Positions 18,501 to 26,643 are shown, counted from the stretch's first letter. The stretch is 64,000 bases of DNA from JAAZNO01 sp964508025 (GCA_964508025.1 CAZDSF010000012.1:1-64000), one strand, 5' to 3'. Notes: a model not told the origin generated them from the letters alone. Numbers and translations are program-made.

Positions 18501-19456
18501 CAGCGGGGCACTTCCACCTGGGCCAGAACACGCCGGATGACGGCGTCTGCATCAAGGCCCTCGATTTCGGCTTCGGCCTTGAGCAACAGGCGGTGTCGCA
18601 ACACCGGCAACGTCATCGCTTTGACATCATCCGGCGTCACAAAGTCACGGCCCTGAAGCGCGGCATAGACTTTCGACGCCAGCAGGATATGCGTCGCCGC
18701 GCGCGGGCTGGCGCCGAGGATGACATCGTGAGAACGGCGGCTGGCAGCGGCGATCTGCGCCACGTAGGTGAGCAACCCATCTTCCACCACCACCTGCCGC
18801 GCCAGCGCCCGCGCCTGGAGCACCTGCGGCCCGGTGAGCACCGGCTGCAACCCCGTCGCCGTGATATCGTGCGCATCGAAACCGTGATGCGTGCGCCGCA
18901 ACAGTTCCACTTCGTTATCCAGCGTCGAGTAAGGCGTCAGCGCCTTAAAGAGAAAGCGGTCGAGCTGCGCTTCTGGCAGGGGATAGGTGCCTTCATACTC
19001 GATGGGATTCTGCGTGGCAATCACCATAAAGGGAAGATCCAGCGGATAGCGAGTCCCGTCGAGATTCACCTGGAATTCCTCCATCGCCTCCAGCAACGCC
19101 GATTGGGTCTTGGCAGGCGCGCGGTTGATCTCATCAGCGAGCAGAATCTGGGTGAAGATCGGGCCGCGCCGCAGGTTGAATTTGCCCGTGGTCAGATCGA
19201 AGACATTGGTGCCGAGGATGTCCGAGGGCATAAGATCGGGCGTGAACTGGATGCGGGCGAAGGGGGCCTCGATCAAACAGGCCAGCGTCTTTGCCATCAG
19301 GGTCTTGGCGGTGCCGGGGACGCCTTCCAACAACACATGCCCGCCGGTGAGCAGCGCCACCACCAGCAGCTCGAAAGGCTCCTCCAAACCAACAAGCACC
19401 TTGTCGGCTTCTTGTCGCAACCGCGAAAACAGGTTCTGTAAATCACCAGGATGCAT
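18500..19456 (-). CDS. MoxR-family AAA+ ATPase
   Basis: This 318-residue ATPase has Walker A GVPGTAKTLMAKT near residue 43 and Walker B ILLADEINRAPAKTQSALLEAMEE near 107. It also has sensor 1 VIATQNPIEYEGTYPLPEAQLDRF and a C-terminal helical lid with sensor 2. These are hallmark MoxR features. It is followed directly by its DUF58 partner (one-base overlap) and preceded by DUF4350 and DUF4129 genes in the same direction. Its ribosome binding site AGGAG is preceded by a 7-bp-periodic pyrimidine-rich leader at 19471-19497. The client protein is not identifiable. Confidence 0.95.
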   Translation of the reverse strand: MHPGDLQNLFSRLRQEADKVLVGLEEPFELLVVALLTGGHVLLEGVPGTAKTLMAKTLACLIEAPFARIQFTPDLMPSDILGTNVFDLTTGKFNLRRGPIFTQILLADEINRAPAKTQSALLEAMEEFQVNLDGTRYPLDLPFMVIATQNPIEYEGTYPLPEAQLDRFLFKALTPYSTLDNEVELLRRTHHGFDAHDITATGLQPVLTGPQVLQARALARQVVVEDGLLTYVAQIAAASRRSHDVILGASPRAATHILLASKVYAALQGRDFVTPDDVKAMTLPVLRHRLLLKAEAEIEGLDADAVIRRVLAQVEVPR

Positions 19457-19470
19457 CAGAATCTCCTAAA

Positions 19471-19497
19471 TAAAGTATGAAGGCAGAAGGATGAAAG
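19471..19497 (-). repeat. Heptad repeat leader upstream of the MoxR gene
   Basis: On the minus strand the leader reads CATCCTT-CTGCCTT-CATACTT, three 7-nt units sharing the final CTT, ending just before the AGGAG site. The same CATCCTT/CCGCCTT pattern precedes genes at 30753, 34454 and 51625. Confidence 0.6.
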
Positions 19498-19562
19498 CCC
19501 TGTCCGCCAGTTGTTGGGCAGGAAAGCCCGACTCACATTGCCCGACTGGAAAGCCCGACCTA

Positions 19563-20717
19563 CTATACCGCCATCCACTGAGCGGCTTCTCGCGCCAGCC
19601 GTACCAGCGTTGCCTCATCCAGGTCGGCGCGCCACAATTGCGCCAGCAAGTGCAACAGCGTCGAGGCATCCAGGTTGGCATCGCAAGCTGCCAGCTGCCG
19701 CACATAGTCCGCATCAGGCAACGTGGGATCAAGCCGGTAGCGCCGCGCCAAATGGCGTTTGAGAGCATCGTGATAGTAGCGCAGTTCCGCCGCACGATGT
19801 CCGGCCCGCCGGCTGAGTTGCGCCATTGCTGTGACATGCTCAAGTGTGCCGCGCCGGTGCAACGCACGCGGCAGCGACACCGGTCGTCCGAAAGCGCGCC
19901 CTTGCAGTAACACCACCAGGAAAGCAACCGCCGTCGCATAGAGCACCGCTCGTCCCGAAGGGGTGAAACGCAGCCAATCTGCCGGTCCTTGCGGCGCGGC
20001 TACACGGCTACGCTGCCCACGATGCCACTCATCGAACCAGACCACGCCGGCACGGGGCGCATGCGCCAGGACATTGAGTACCAGTTCAGGGTTCCCCTCA
20101 CCGCGCAAGCCCGCATTGGAAAAAGAAAATGGGATCGCGCCGAGGAATACCCGTCCCTGACCCTGCATGAATGTGAGCAGCAACGCCGCCTCACCGGAGG
20201 TCAGCAGCGGGGCGACTTGTTCCCGCGCCCCATACACATCAGCGCGGGCGCGGACCTCCACTGTCGTTGTCAGGGGCGGTGTAACCCAAAACGCGGTCGC
20301 AGGCGCGGCTGTGGTGATGAGCCGTTCCCGATAGTTGAGGTCGGCGTCGTAGTGGCTGAACGCCCGCGCCGTTCCGGGGCGATCTCCCACCAACACCAGC
20401 GTACCGCCCTGCATCACCCAGGCATCTAAGATCTCCCATTCTTCGGGCGTGATGGTCACAGTCGGCTCGAAGAGAAAGAGCAGATCCGTGCCCGCCGGTA
20501 TGGCAAAAGTAGCCGGCGGGGGATCGGTATTGACGGTGAAGCCCAATGCCTGCAACCACAAGACCAGAGCGCGCGCGCCATCAGGCGCCGACGAATCCGG
20601 CGCCAGACGCGCCGGGGTTTGCGATTGACGCGCCTGCTGCACCGCCGCCAACACCGTCACCGCCAGCAAGCCCGCGATGAGAGCCGCCAGCACCAGCGAA
20701 TCCCATCGCCGCTTCAC
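19563..20717 (-). CDS. DUF4350 domain-containing membrane protein
   Basis: This 384-residue protein has an N-terminal membrane helix (about 8-28). An extracytoplasmic domain follows with the DUF4350-type start APDSSAPDGARALVLWLQALG and the GTLVLVGDRPGTARAF segment. A second membrane helix lies near 275-295, and a cytoplasmic tail of about 90 residues ends the protein. It overlaps the DUF4129 gene by 4 bp and lies 106 bp upstream of the MoxR gene. DUF4350, MoxR, DUF58 and DUF4129 form a conserved neighbourhood of unknown biochemical function. Confidence 0.88.
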   Translation of the reverse strand: MKRRWDSLVLAALIAGLLAVTVLAAVQQARQSQTPARLAPDSSAPDGARALVLWLQALGFTVNTDPPPATFAIPAGTDLLFLFEPTVTITPEEWEILDAWVMQGGTLVLVGDRPGTARAFSHYDADLNYRERLITTAAPATAFWVTPPLTTTVEVRARADVYGAREQVAPLLTSGEAALLLTFMQGQGRVFLGAIPFSFSNAGLRGEGNPELVLNVLAHAPRAGVVWFDEWHRGQRSRVAAPQGPADWLRFTPSGRAVLYATAVAFLVVLLQGRAFGRPVSLPRALHRRGTLEHVTAMAQLSRRAGHRAAELRYYHDALKRHLARRYRLDPTLPDADYVRQLAACDANLDASTLLHLLAQLWRADLDEATLVRLAREAAQWMAV

Positions 20718-21682
20718 GGCTCATCCCCCAGCGCCTTGACTTGCGCCGCATAGAGGGCGTAGTCCCGATCCGCTATCGGCTGCCGTCCATACCACACGCG
20801 CTCGAAAACATCCACCACATCCCGAAAGAGCGCCGCCAACTGCGGACGGGAACGCAGCTGCGCCAGATATTCACGGTTGGTCAGGGTGCGATCTCCGTGC
20901 AACACGCCACGTTCTTCCAAAAGCAGCAACGTCGAAAGGTAGAGATAGCGGATAGCAGAGCGATAATCGCCTGCCGCCGAGAACGTTTGCGCCCGCTGGA
21001 GAGCCGCAGCGCCCGTTAACGGGATGGCCTCATCGGCATCGGCGGCAAGATCAGACTCAGCCACGAAGTCCCGTAGCATCTCCTGGAACACACGCCACAG
21101 AATCAATCCCAGGATTACGCTGCCCCCTAGCGTGATTAGCGCCGAGATAAAGGCCCCATCTGTCGCCACAGCGCCCTTACCGGGCAGTACCCGATCCAGC
21201 CAACGCCACAAGCGTTCCGTGAGCCGATCCCACCACACTTGTAGGGGATTGGTTTCGACGGGCGTCTGGAATTCGGGCTGGGCGAGGATCTCGACAAGCG
21301 ACGTGTGCGACGGCTGGGGTGCAGAGAAGCCGGTATAAATGCGCCGCGCCTCAATTTGGGCCACGAGCATCCCCTCGATACGCGCGAAGTCCGGCGACTC
21401 GGCGCGTAAGGCGGCCGCCAGCCAACCATGATCAAGCAGCAACAGCGTCCCGTCATCCAGGCGCGCGGCGGTGATGCTTTCCCAGTGATCGGCCAGTGCG
21501 CGGGCGGCGTCTCGCGCCTCCGCTTCTGGCGCGGTCGCCAGGGCAGCGATGCGCGTTCGCAGCTGGGCCATTTCCGCCCAATATGCTTCGACCGGCAAGG
21601 GCGCATCGGCGACGACGGCAATGCCAGGACGCCACAATAGCCCCAACAGCAAGATCAACTGCAACGCCTGGCGCGCAGTCAT
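20714..21682 (-). CDS. DUF4129 domain-containing membrane protein
   Basis: This 322-residue protein starts at the ATG at 21682 (MTARQALQL) with a signal-like helix. An extracytoplasmic region of about 150 residues follows, then a membrane helix near residues 168-190. The cytoplasmic DUF4129 domain has LQRAQTFSAAGDYRSAIRYL and the C-terminal LTNREYLAQL and FERVWYGRQPIADRDY segments. An ATG at 21709 is also in frame but overlaps a predicted promoter. It opens the DUF4129-DUF4350-MoxR-DUF58 operon. Confidence 0.87.
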   Translation of the reverse strand: MTARQALQLILLLGLLWRPGIAVVADAPLPVEAYWAEMAQLRTRIAALATAPEAEARDAARALADHWESITAARLDDGTLLLLDHGWLAAALRAESPDFARIEGMLVAQIEARRIYTGFSAPQPSHTSLVEILAQPEFQTPVETNPLQVWWDRLTERLWRWLDRVLPGKGAVATDGAFISALITLGGSVILGLILWRVFQEMLRDFVAESDLAADADEAIPLTGAAALQRAQTFSAAGDYRSAIRYLYLSTLLLLEERGVLHGDRTLTNREYLAQLRSRPQLAALFRDVVDVFERVWYGRQPIADRDYALYAAQVKALGDEP

Positions 21683-21691
21683 CAATATACT

Positions 21692-21719
21692 CGTATACAG
21701 TTTACACATAAGAGGTCAA
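21692..21719 (-). promoter_or_regulatory. Candidate promoter of the DUF4129-DUF58 operon
   Basis: On the minus strand TTGACC (21714-21719) and TATACG (21692-21697) are 16 bp apart, just before the start at 21682. The -10 matches the consensus at four of six positions. The leader would be extremely short, consistent with no evident ribosome binding site. Confidence 0.4.
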
Positions 21720-21826
21720 AATTCATCCAAGAGCGCAAACTGCCTGCGCAAAAGCCTGCTACAAAGCCTGAGACAGGATCCAGACAGGTTACAGCGCTTT
21801 CTCCATCAGCGCGAGCATTGGCGTCC

Positions 21827-22912
21827 CTAAAAACCGCCAGCTACGCCGGCAGAGAGCAGCGCCGCGAAAATAACGCCATAGATCACAGCAATGAAGGCCA
21901 AGAAAGCCAATGAAAGCAGCACAAAACTCCCGATATCGTTCCATGTCACCAGGGGATCGGTCTGAGGCGCAGGCGCCGGCGGCAGGGCTTCCGGCATCTC
22001 AGCAGATGCCTGCATCTCAGCAGATGCCTGCATCTCAGCAGATGCCTGCATCTTCCAGGCCAGGTCAAGGCCCTCGACCCGTATCCGCAAGTCAATGTAC
22101 ATCAGATACACGGCTGTGGCCTGGAGCGGCACAAAGATCACCGACATCACTGCGCCAACCGCCGAAGGCACGACCTGCTGGATCACGGCCATGAGCGTCG
22201 GATCGAGTGAAGCAAAGCTCTCAGCGCCAAAAGCAAGACCGGTAGAAAATAGAAGGGTCGGACCAAGGACGAACAATTGGTTGAACAGATACAGTACGCC
22301 GACAAAACCCACCAGGGGCCAGAAACGCCGTCGCGCCAGATCCCACGCGCGGCGCAATGTCCCCACACTCGTTTGCTCCTCCAACGCGGCGATGGGCGCC
22401 AGTAACTGTTGAACAACCGCCGAATAGAAGAAGAAGACGCCCAGCCCGCTCAGCCACCCGATGCAGGGAATCAGGATCAGAATAACCAGCGCAATACTGA
22501 ACACCGCCGCGAACACCAACGCGCCAAGAAGCGGCTTCCATCTGGGCCCCAGCCTGCGGTAAGCATCCAGCACCCCACCGCCACGGCGGCCCATCAACTG
22601 TTCTGCAAGGTCGCGGGCAATGGCTGCCGAAGCCAGGACAAGCAAAACGCCATTGATAAGCGCCAGCACTATGGTCAGTACACTGCTAGCTATCAGCAAC
22701 AACGAACCGCCAAGTACATCAGATGCTTCAAAGGCGCGCAATTGCTGCACCTGCACAATACTGGAGGAGACAATCATCAGCAATGACATCGGCACATCCA
22801 CCAAAGCCACAATGCCGATAAACTTGAGAAAATTGCGCCGATAAAGTCGTACAGCTTGATCCAGAACTTGTCCAATACGCAGCGGGCGTAGTTCGGAAAA
22901 TGTTGCGGTCAT
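21827..22912 (-). CDS. Multi-pass membrane protein of unknown function
   Basis: This 361-residue protein opens with LRPLRIGQVLDQAVRLYRRNFL, the amphipathic start of proteins annotated as having a glycerophosphoryl diester phosphodiesterase membrane-like domain. About six membrane helices follow. No catalytic phosphodiesterase domain is present. Near residues 286-305 a linker contains MQASAE three times in tandem, encoded by an 18-bp repeat, before a proline-rich stretch and two last helices. It lies just upstream of the DUF4129 operon in the same direction, so it may belong to the same envelope cluster. The function is unknown. Confidence 0.7.
   Translation of the reverse strand: MTATFSELRPLRIGQVLDQAVRLYRRNFLKFIGIVALVDVPMSLLMIVSSSIVQVQQLRAFEASDVLGGSLLLIASSVLTIVLALINGVLLVLASAAIARDLAEQLMGRRGGGVLDAYRRLGPRWKPLLGALVFAAVFSIALVILILIPCIGWLSGLGVFFFYSAVVQQLLAPIAALEEQTSVGTLRRAWDLARRRFWPLVGFVGVLYLFNQLFVLGPTLLFSTGLAFGAESFASLDPTLMAVIQQVVPSAVGAVMSVIFVPLQATAVYLMYIDLRIRVEGLDLAWKMQASAEMQASAEMQASAEMPEALPPAPAPQTDPLVTWNDIGSFVLLSLAFLAFIAVIYGVIFAALLSAGVAGGF
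21994..22053 (-). repeat. 18-bp in-frame tandem repeat, three copies plus a partial
   Basis: The plus-strand unit GCATCTCAGCAGATGCCT occurs at 21994-22011, 22012-22029 and 22030-22047, and a fourth starts at 22048. The copies are identical, which points to recent slippage, and each adds M-Q-A-S-A-E to a linker. Confidence 0.9.
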
Positions 22913-23023
22913 CCCCCATCCTTCCTGAGCAAGGTTTAGGCATTACGAGCAGCAGCACGATTGCAGGACATGACCATTATAAGCCAGATTGCATTTTTGC
23001 ACACACGCAACCCAGTGTCCACA

Positions 23024-23074
23024 AAAGGAGCCGGTTTCGGCTATCGCGTCGCACGCGGCAACCAAAACCGGCTC
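23024..23074 (-). terminator. Terminator of the 23134-30278 operon
   Basis: GAGCCGGTTT at 23028-23037 pairs with AAACCGGCTC at 23065-23074. The stem can be extended by three bases with one mismatch, and the loop is about 20-27 nt. On the minus strand the stem is followed by CTTTTG. It lies 60 bp after the stop of the last gene of the cluster. Confidence 0.55.
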
Positions 23075-23133
23075 TCAAAGCGTGGCCTAACCCACAATCA
23101 ATCGCCGATGGATGTGGATTGGCTCCCCGATTG

Positions 23134-23598
23134 CTATTTCACTTGAATTTCGACGACGCCCCTCACCTGGAGCTTGCTGGAGAAACCGGGTAGGACCATG
23201 CTGAGACCGCCCTCGTCACGGAAGGCCACGATGCAATCCGCGCAGCTCTGCAGCTCGGCGAGCGCGGCCTCCGCCGTGTAGCCATCGTCAGCCACAAACG
23301 TCACCGTCGTTGCGCCCGCCTTCACTCCGGCCTGCTCCAACAGCGTGTTGAGGGGAACCCCCACATACGTCAAGGTCTGCCCATCTTTGTTGGTCGCCTG
23401 CGCCTCAATGGTCGGCAACGCGCGAAGCTCGGCTTCGGTCCAACCGACCTCAGTGTTAATATTGCCGGTGATCTTGAGCGCGGCATCAGCAGGGACGCCA
23501 CCCGCAGCCGGTTCAGCGCCGGCAGTATTACTGCAACCGACAAACGACCCTAAGACCAACACCGCCAGAACCGATACCAAAACCAATTTCCTGAACAT
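23134..23598 (-). CDS. Lipoprotein with a sulfite-oxidase-like molybdopterin-binding fold domain
   Basis: This 154-residue protein starts at the ATG at 23598 (MFRKLVLVSVL), with an AGGAGGAG site and a 7-bp repeat just upstream. A lipobox FVGC is followed by a 120-residue domain that begins LKITGNINTEVGWTEAEL. It includes YVGVPLNTLLEQAGV and ADDGYTAEAALAEL and ends VRGVVEIQV. This matches the general pattern of small oxidoreductase molybdopterin-binding (SUOX-like) domains: a G-V-P-L-N strand-turn then a D-G-Y-T segment. A CADC motif is present, but no residue can be called the Mo ligand with confidence. Last gene of the Moco-riboswitch cluster. Confidence 0.75.
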   Translation of the reverse strand: MFRKLVLVSVLAVLVLGSFVGCSNTAGAEPAAGGVPADAALKITGNINTEVGWTEAELRALPTIEAQATNKDGQTLTYVGVPLNTLLEQAGVKAGATTVTFVADDGYTAEAALAELQSCADCIVAFRDEGGLSMVLPGFSSKLQVRGVVEIQVK

Positions 23599-23611
23599 GT
23601 TTTTCTCCTCC

Positions 23612-23632
23612 TGATGTATGATGTATGATGTA
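23612..23632 (-). repeat. Heptad repeat leader (three copies of TGATGTA)
   Basis: Three identical 7-bp units abut the AGGAGGAG ribosome binding site of the lipoprotein gene starting at 23598. On the transcript they read TACATCA. Confidence 0.85.
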
Positions 23633-23648
23633 AGAAAACAAACTAACA

Positions 23649-24122
23649 CTACGGATTGACATGCAGACGTTGAATTTGGAACACCCAGCGATTCGCCGGC
23701 GTTTCCGGACACACTAACCGAATGGGACCTTTATCCGGCTCCGCCTTCGTGATCCACTGCCCGTTCTTCTTGAGCGCAATGATAGCGCCCTCGATTTCAT
23801 CAGCGGTGATCTCGATGGCGTATCCATCGGCGGCGGTTGCCGTAACCGAAGCGAAGCTCTGCACGCCAGCTAGCCTGAAGAGCTCTGCCACCGGCACGCC
23901 GCTCCACGAATGCACCTCATCCTCGCCGAGCGACTTCTGCATTAACAAGTCCTTGAGCTCCACCTGTTCCATCTTGACAAGATCGGCGTAGGTAAGCGTC
24001 AACGGCGTGCTGCCGCCCGTAACCTCCACCTGCCAATTCACCTTAGGCGCGCCGCCGCAGGCAGCCAACCCCAACATCAGGGCCATTCCCAACAACACCA
24101 GCCAAACGTTGCGCAATTTCAT
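23649..24122 (-). CDS. Lipoprotein with a sulfite-oxidase-like molybdopterin-binding fold domain (second copy)
   Basis: This 157-residue protein starts at the ATG at 24122 (MKLRNVWLVLLGMALMLG) after AAGGAGG. The lipobox is GLAAC. The domain reads VNWQVEVTGG, LTYADLVKMEQVELKDLLM, HSWSGVPVAELFRLAGV, ATAADGYAIEITADEIEGAI, GPIRLVCPETPANRWVFQIQRLHV. The Y-A-D-L, W-S-G-V-P, A-D-G-Y and G-P-I-R-L-V sequence is the typical order of SUOX-like molybdopterin-binding folds, here about half the size of a full enzyme domain. It probably sits on the outer face of the membrane. Sister of the 23134 gene but diverged. Confidence 0.78.
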   Translation of the reverse strand: MKLRNVWLVLLGMALMLGLAACGGAPKVNWQVEVTGGSTPLTLTYADLVKMEQVELKDLLMQKSLGEDEVHSWSGVPVAELFRLAGVQSFASVTATAADGYAIEITADEIEGAIIALKKNGQWITKAEPDKGPIRLVCPETPANRWVFQIQRLHVNP

Positions 24123-24181
24123 AACGGACCTCCTTGAAAGCGTAGTAGCGTCTAAGCGTAGCAGCAGCAAGCCATTACCCA

Positions 24182-25360
24182 TCACCATTCCGTCGCACGT
24201 TTCACCAACACCCACACCGGCACGAGCATGTCACGCAGAATAAGCAGCCCGTGATTGCCCAGCCGGCCCGCTTCCATCACGGTATGCATCCCGTGATCGG
24301 CGAAGATGAACACCACCGTTTCCGCAGGCAGCGCCGCCAGCAATTCGCCCACCGCCGCATCCACCTCGGTGATCTTGGCGCTTTCTTCTGGCGCGCCAGG
24401 GCCATAGGTGTGCCCGGCGTCATCTATACCGTGGAAGTGAACCCACAACACATCCGGCATTCCCTCCGCCAGCACGGCGAGCGCGTTGGCGAGCACGTTG
24501 TCATCGGTGCTGCCGTTGCCATCGCGGTCGCCGGAGAGGATAATGTCGGCGTTGCGCAGGTTGAAGGCGAGCGCATCCCCCTCGACGGCGACGCTGCGCA
24601 GCCCGGCGGCGGCGACCACGTCGAAGAACGTCTCCGTCTCCGTGCTGCGAACGCTCCGCGTCACGACGCCGTTCACCTCCGGCGGCGCGCCGGTGAGCAC
24701 CGCGGCGCTGCTCACCACCGTAGAAGGCGGATAGGCCGCCAACCCCACCATCGGCGCGCCGAGCGCTGCCAGCTGCGGAATGAGCCCCGCCTCCAGCGCC
24801 TCGGTGTAGCGGAGGTAGCCAAAGCCGTCGAGAAAGATCAGGGTGACGCGCTGCGGCGCGCTTTTGGCGGAAGGCAGCGCGAGGGGACGCCCGGTCGCAG
24901 CCGCCGGCGCCGGAAGCCCCAACGCCGCCGTGACGGTCGGCGCGATGTCCCACAGCGTAACCGTTGGCGTAGCGGGAAGCGTCGGCGAAATCGCGCGAAC
25001 CTGCGCCGCCCGCACAACCTGATCCCCCAACCGCAACGTCCCCTGCGGCGACCACGAAGCCGTCCAACCGACCGCCGTCCAATCGAAGCGCAGCGTTTGC
25101 CCCTCGCGCGTGGCTACTTCCAGCGTTTCGATCAGCCGGTAGCCGCGCTGGTACAGGACGCGCTCCAGCGGCACACTGCCATCTTCCGCAGCGAAAGCCC
25201 GCAACTCGCGCAGCGTTTTCGCCGTGACCGGCGCCGCCGCGCCCTGCGCATCTACCAGCGCCGTTTCCCACACGGGAGCGCAGGCGGAAAGGATGAGCAG
25301 CATACAGATACTCAACGCCAGCCAGCGGCCAGCGGAGCGCATGTTGTGCAGCCTGCGCAT
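24182..25360 (-). CDS. Alkaline-phosphatase-superfamily lipoprotein (nucleotide pyrophosphatase/phosphodiesterase-like), apparently permuted
   Basis: This 392-residue protein is predicted to be membrane anchored outside the cell (lipobox LLILSAC). I chose the ATG at 25360, preceded by GGAG; a GTG overlapping the previous stop at 25399 is an alternative. After an unfamiliar domain (about 30-150) comes TLWDIAPTVTAALGLPAPA, a segment normally at the C-terminal end of this superfamily. Catalytic landmarks follow: TLIFLDGFGY (metal aspartate), PPSTVVSSAAVLTG (nucleophile Ser/Thr region), HFHGIDDAGHTYGP, FADHGMH and GNHG. The metal ligands look complete, so it is likely active on phosphodiester or pyrophosphate bonds. 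Its substrate is unknown; context suggests a cofactor nucleotide. Confidence 0.78.
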   Translation of the reverse strand: MRRLHNMRSAGRWLALSICMLLILSACAPVWETALVDAQGAAAPVTAKTLRELRAFAAEDGSVPLERVLYQRGYRLIETLEVATREGQTLRFDWTAVGWTASWSPQGTLRLGDQVVRAAQVRAISPTLPATPTVTLWDIAPTVTAALGLPAPAAATGRPLALPSAKSAPQRVTLIFLDGFGYLRYTEALEAGLIPQLAALGAPMVGLAAYPPSTVVSSAAVLTGAPPEVNGVVTRSVRSTETETFFDVVAAAGLRSVAVEGDALAFNLRNADIILSGDRDGNGSTDDNVLANALAVLAEGMPDVLWVHFHGIDDAGHTYGPGAPEESAKITEVDAAVGELLAALPAETVVFIFADHGMHTVMEAGRLGNHGLLILRDMLVPVWVLVKRATEW

Positions 25361-25395
25361 CCTCGCCTTCTCCACGCGGCGGTTCACCTTGCGGC

Positions 25396-26301
25396 TCACT
25401 CGGTCTCCAACGCGACGACGCCCACGATCCACTGCGCGCGCCCCCGCTCCGGCAAGACCAGCGTCGCCTGCCCTCGAAGCTGCGCCAGAACCGCGCCGCG
25501 CGCCTCCTCGGCGGTCAGACGAGTTTCGCGTCCTGCGCTGTCGCGCACGATGAGATGGGTGAACGGCGCATTCGCCGCCAGCGCCGTAACCGGCGCGCCG
25601 ATGATCCGCGCGCCCGTCTGCGCCCGGCGCACGGCTCCATCAGCCTCGCTTTGCAACATCACAGCGGTTTGTTCCACGGTCAGCTCCAGCGTTGGGCCCA
25701 ACAACAGCCGCCCCATCGAAGTAGGCTGCCCCTCGATCAGCAACGGCTGGTCTGCGCCCACCACGATCACGCGCCGAATACCCTTGAGCCAGGTGGAGAC
25801 GTGCAGATTCTCCGCCGCAAAACGGATCCCGTCCTGATAGGGCATCAGCAACGCCTCGGGGGTGAGATTTTCGGGCGTCAACGTCACAAACCCGCCATCG
25901 AGCGAAGCCAGCGTGACGCTCTCGAACGCATGTACGCCCTGCTGCGTCAGGAACTCCAGCAGCGGCAAATGCGTGTAGGGTTGAGCGCGGTACGGCAGGA
26001 TCTGATTCAACAGCACATAACCCGGCGTCGGCACATCCCCTTCCAGCGTGATGCCGGCGTAAAAGGGGATGTTTTCGAACTCGACCGCGCCGTGATCGTC
26101 ATGGCAGGTATTACAGGTATGGAACGTTTCCGGCGCGTGACAGCTGGCGCATTCGACCATCTGCTGCGCCTCCTCGGCCAACATGCTTGCTGGAAAGCGG
26201 GTGAGCACCCGCAACGGCGTCGCCTGCGTCGCCGCCACGGTCAGCCCGCCAACGATTAGTACAATGATAATCCCAGCAAATACCCATTGACGTTTGTGCA
26301 T
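25396..26301 (-). CDS. Membrane-anchored protein with two CxxCH heme motifs and SUOX-like fold regions
   Basis: This 301-residue protein starts at the ATG at 26301 (MHKRQWVFAGIIIVLIVGG) with AAGGAGA upstream; an N-terminal anchor helix follows. Residues about 49-66 contain CASCH and CNTCH, two c-type heme attachment motifs 11 residues apart, followed by DDHG. The rest has YTHLPLLEFLTQQGVHAFESVTL, DGIRFAAENLHVSTWLKGIRRVIVVG and a second unit with APFTHLIVRDSAGRETRLTAEEA. I read these as two SUOX-like molybdopterin-fold domains with moderate certainty. It is probably an electron-transfer or cofactor-handling protein at the outer membrane face. The gene after it starts almost immediately. Confidence 0.7.
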   Translation of the reverse strand: MHKRQWVFAGIIIVLIVGGLTVAATQATPLRVLTRFPASMLAEEAQQMVECASCHAPETFHTCNTCHDDHGAVEFENIPFYAGITLEGDVPTPGYVLLNQILPYRAQPYTHLPLLEFLTQQGVHAFESVTLASLDGGFVTLTPENLTPEALLMPYQDGIRFAAENLHVSTWLKGIRRVIVVGADQPLLIEGQPTSMGRLLLGPTLELTVEQTAVMLQSEADGAVRRAQTGARIIGAPVTALAANAPFTHLIVRDSAGRETRLTAEEARGAVLAQLRGQATLVLPERGRAQWIVGVVALETE

Positions 26302-26307
26302 AAAAAT

Positions 26308-26335
26308 CTCCTTGCGAATAGTGAATGGTGAACTT
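26308..26335 (-). repeat. Heptad-like leader of the heme protein gene
   Basis: On the minus strand CACCATT-CACTATT-CGCAAGG runs in 7-nt steps into the ribosome binding site of the gene starting at 26301. Weaker than the other arrays, but the phase relative to AAGG is the same. Confidence 0.45.
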
Positions 26336-26338
26336 GTA

Positions 26339-26640
26339 ACGCTGATGCACGCTGATTGACGCAGATATACGCAGATCAAACGGAAAAATNNNNNNNNNNN
26401 NNNNNNNNNNNNNNNNNNNNNNNNNNNNNNNNNNNNNNNNNNNNNNNNNNNNNNNNNNNNNNNNNNNNNNNNNNNNNNNNNNNNNNNNNTACGCAGATCA
26501 AACGGAAAAATCTGCGCTATCTGTAAAATCTGCGTCATCTGCGTCACTGTAACGCTGATGCACGCTGATTGACGCAGATATACGCAGATCAAACGGAAAA
26601 ATCTGCGCTATCTGTAAAATCTGCGTCATCTGCGTTCCAC
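26339..26640. repeat. 91-bp tandem repeat array interrupted by an assembly gap
   Basis: A segment containing ACGCTGATGCACGCTGATTG, CGCAGATATACGCAGATCAA, CTGCGCTATCTG and CTGCGTCATCTGCG recurs. The string TACGCAGATCAAACGG begins at 26490 and again at 26581, giving a period of 91 bp. The 100-N gap (26390-26489) lies inside the array, so the copy number is unknown; collapsed repeats probably caused the gap. Internally the unit is built from inverted CGCAGAT/ATCTGCG elements. It separates the ECF genes from the heme protein gene. Confidence 0.85.
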
Positions 26641-26643
26641 AAC

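Noticed and set aside
19511..19560. Direct repeats of GGAAAGCCCGAC near 19520 as a regulatory operator
   Set aside because: They sit in the short DUF4350-MoxR spacer and look like part of the same 7/14-bp repeat phenomenon rather than a protein-binding site; no symmetry is present.
24251..25837. 528-codon plus-strand frame
   Set aside because: Antisense to the phosphatase-like and heme-protein genes; arginine/histidine-rich composition typical of a shadow frame.
26339..26640. Possible CRISPR array
   Set aside because: Tandem direct repeats are present, but the period is a continuous 91 bp without unique spacers and no cas genes lie nearby.
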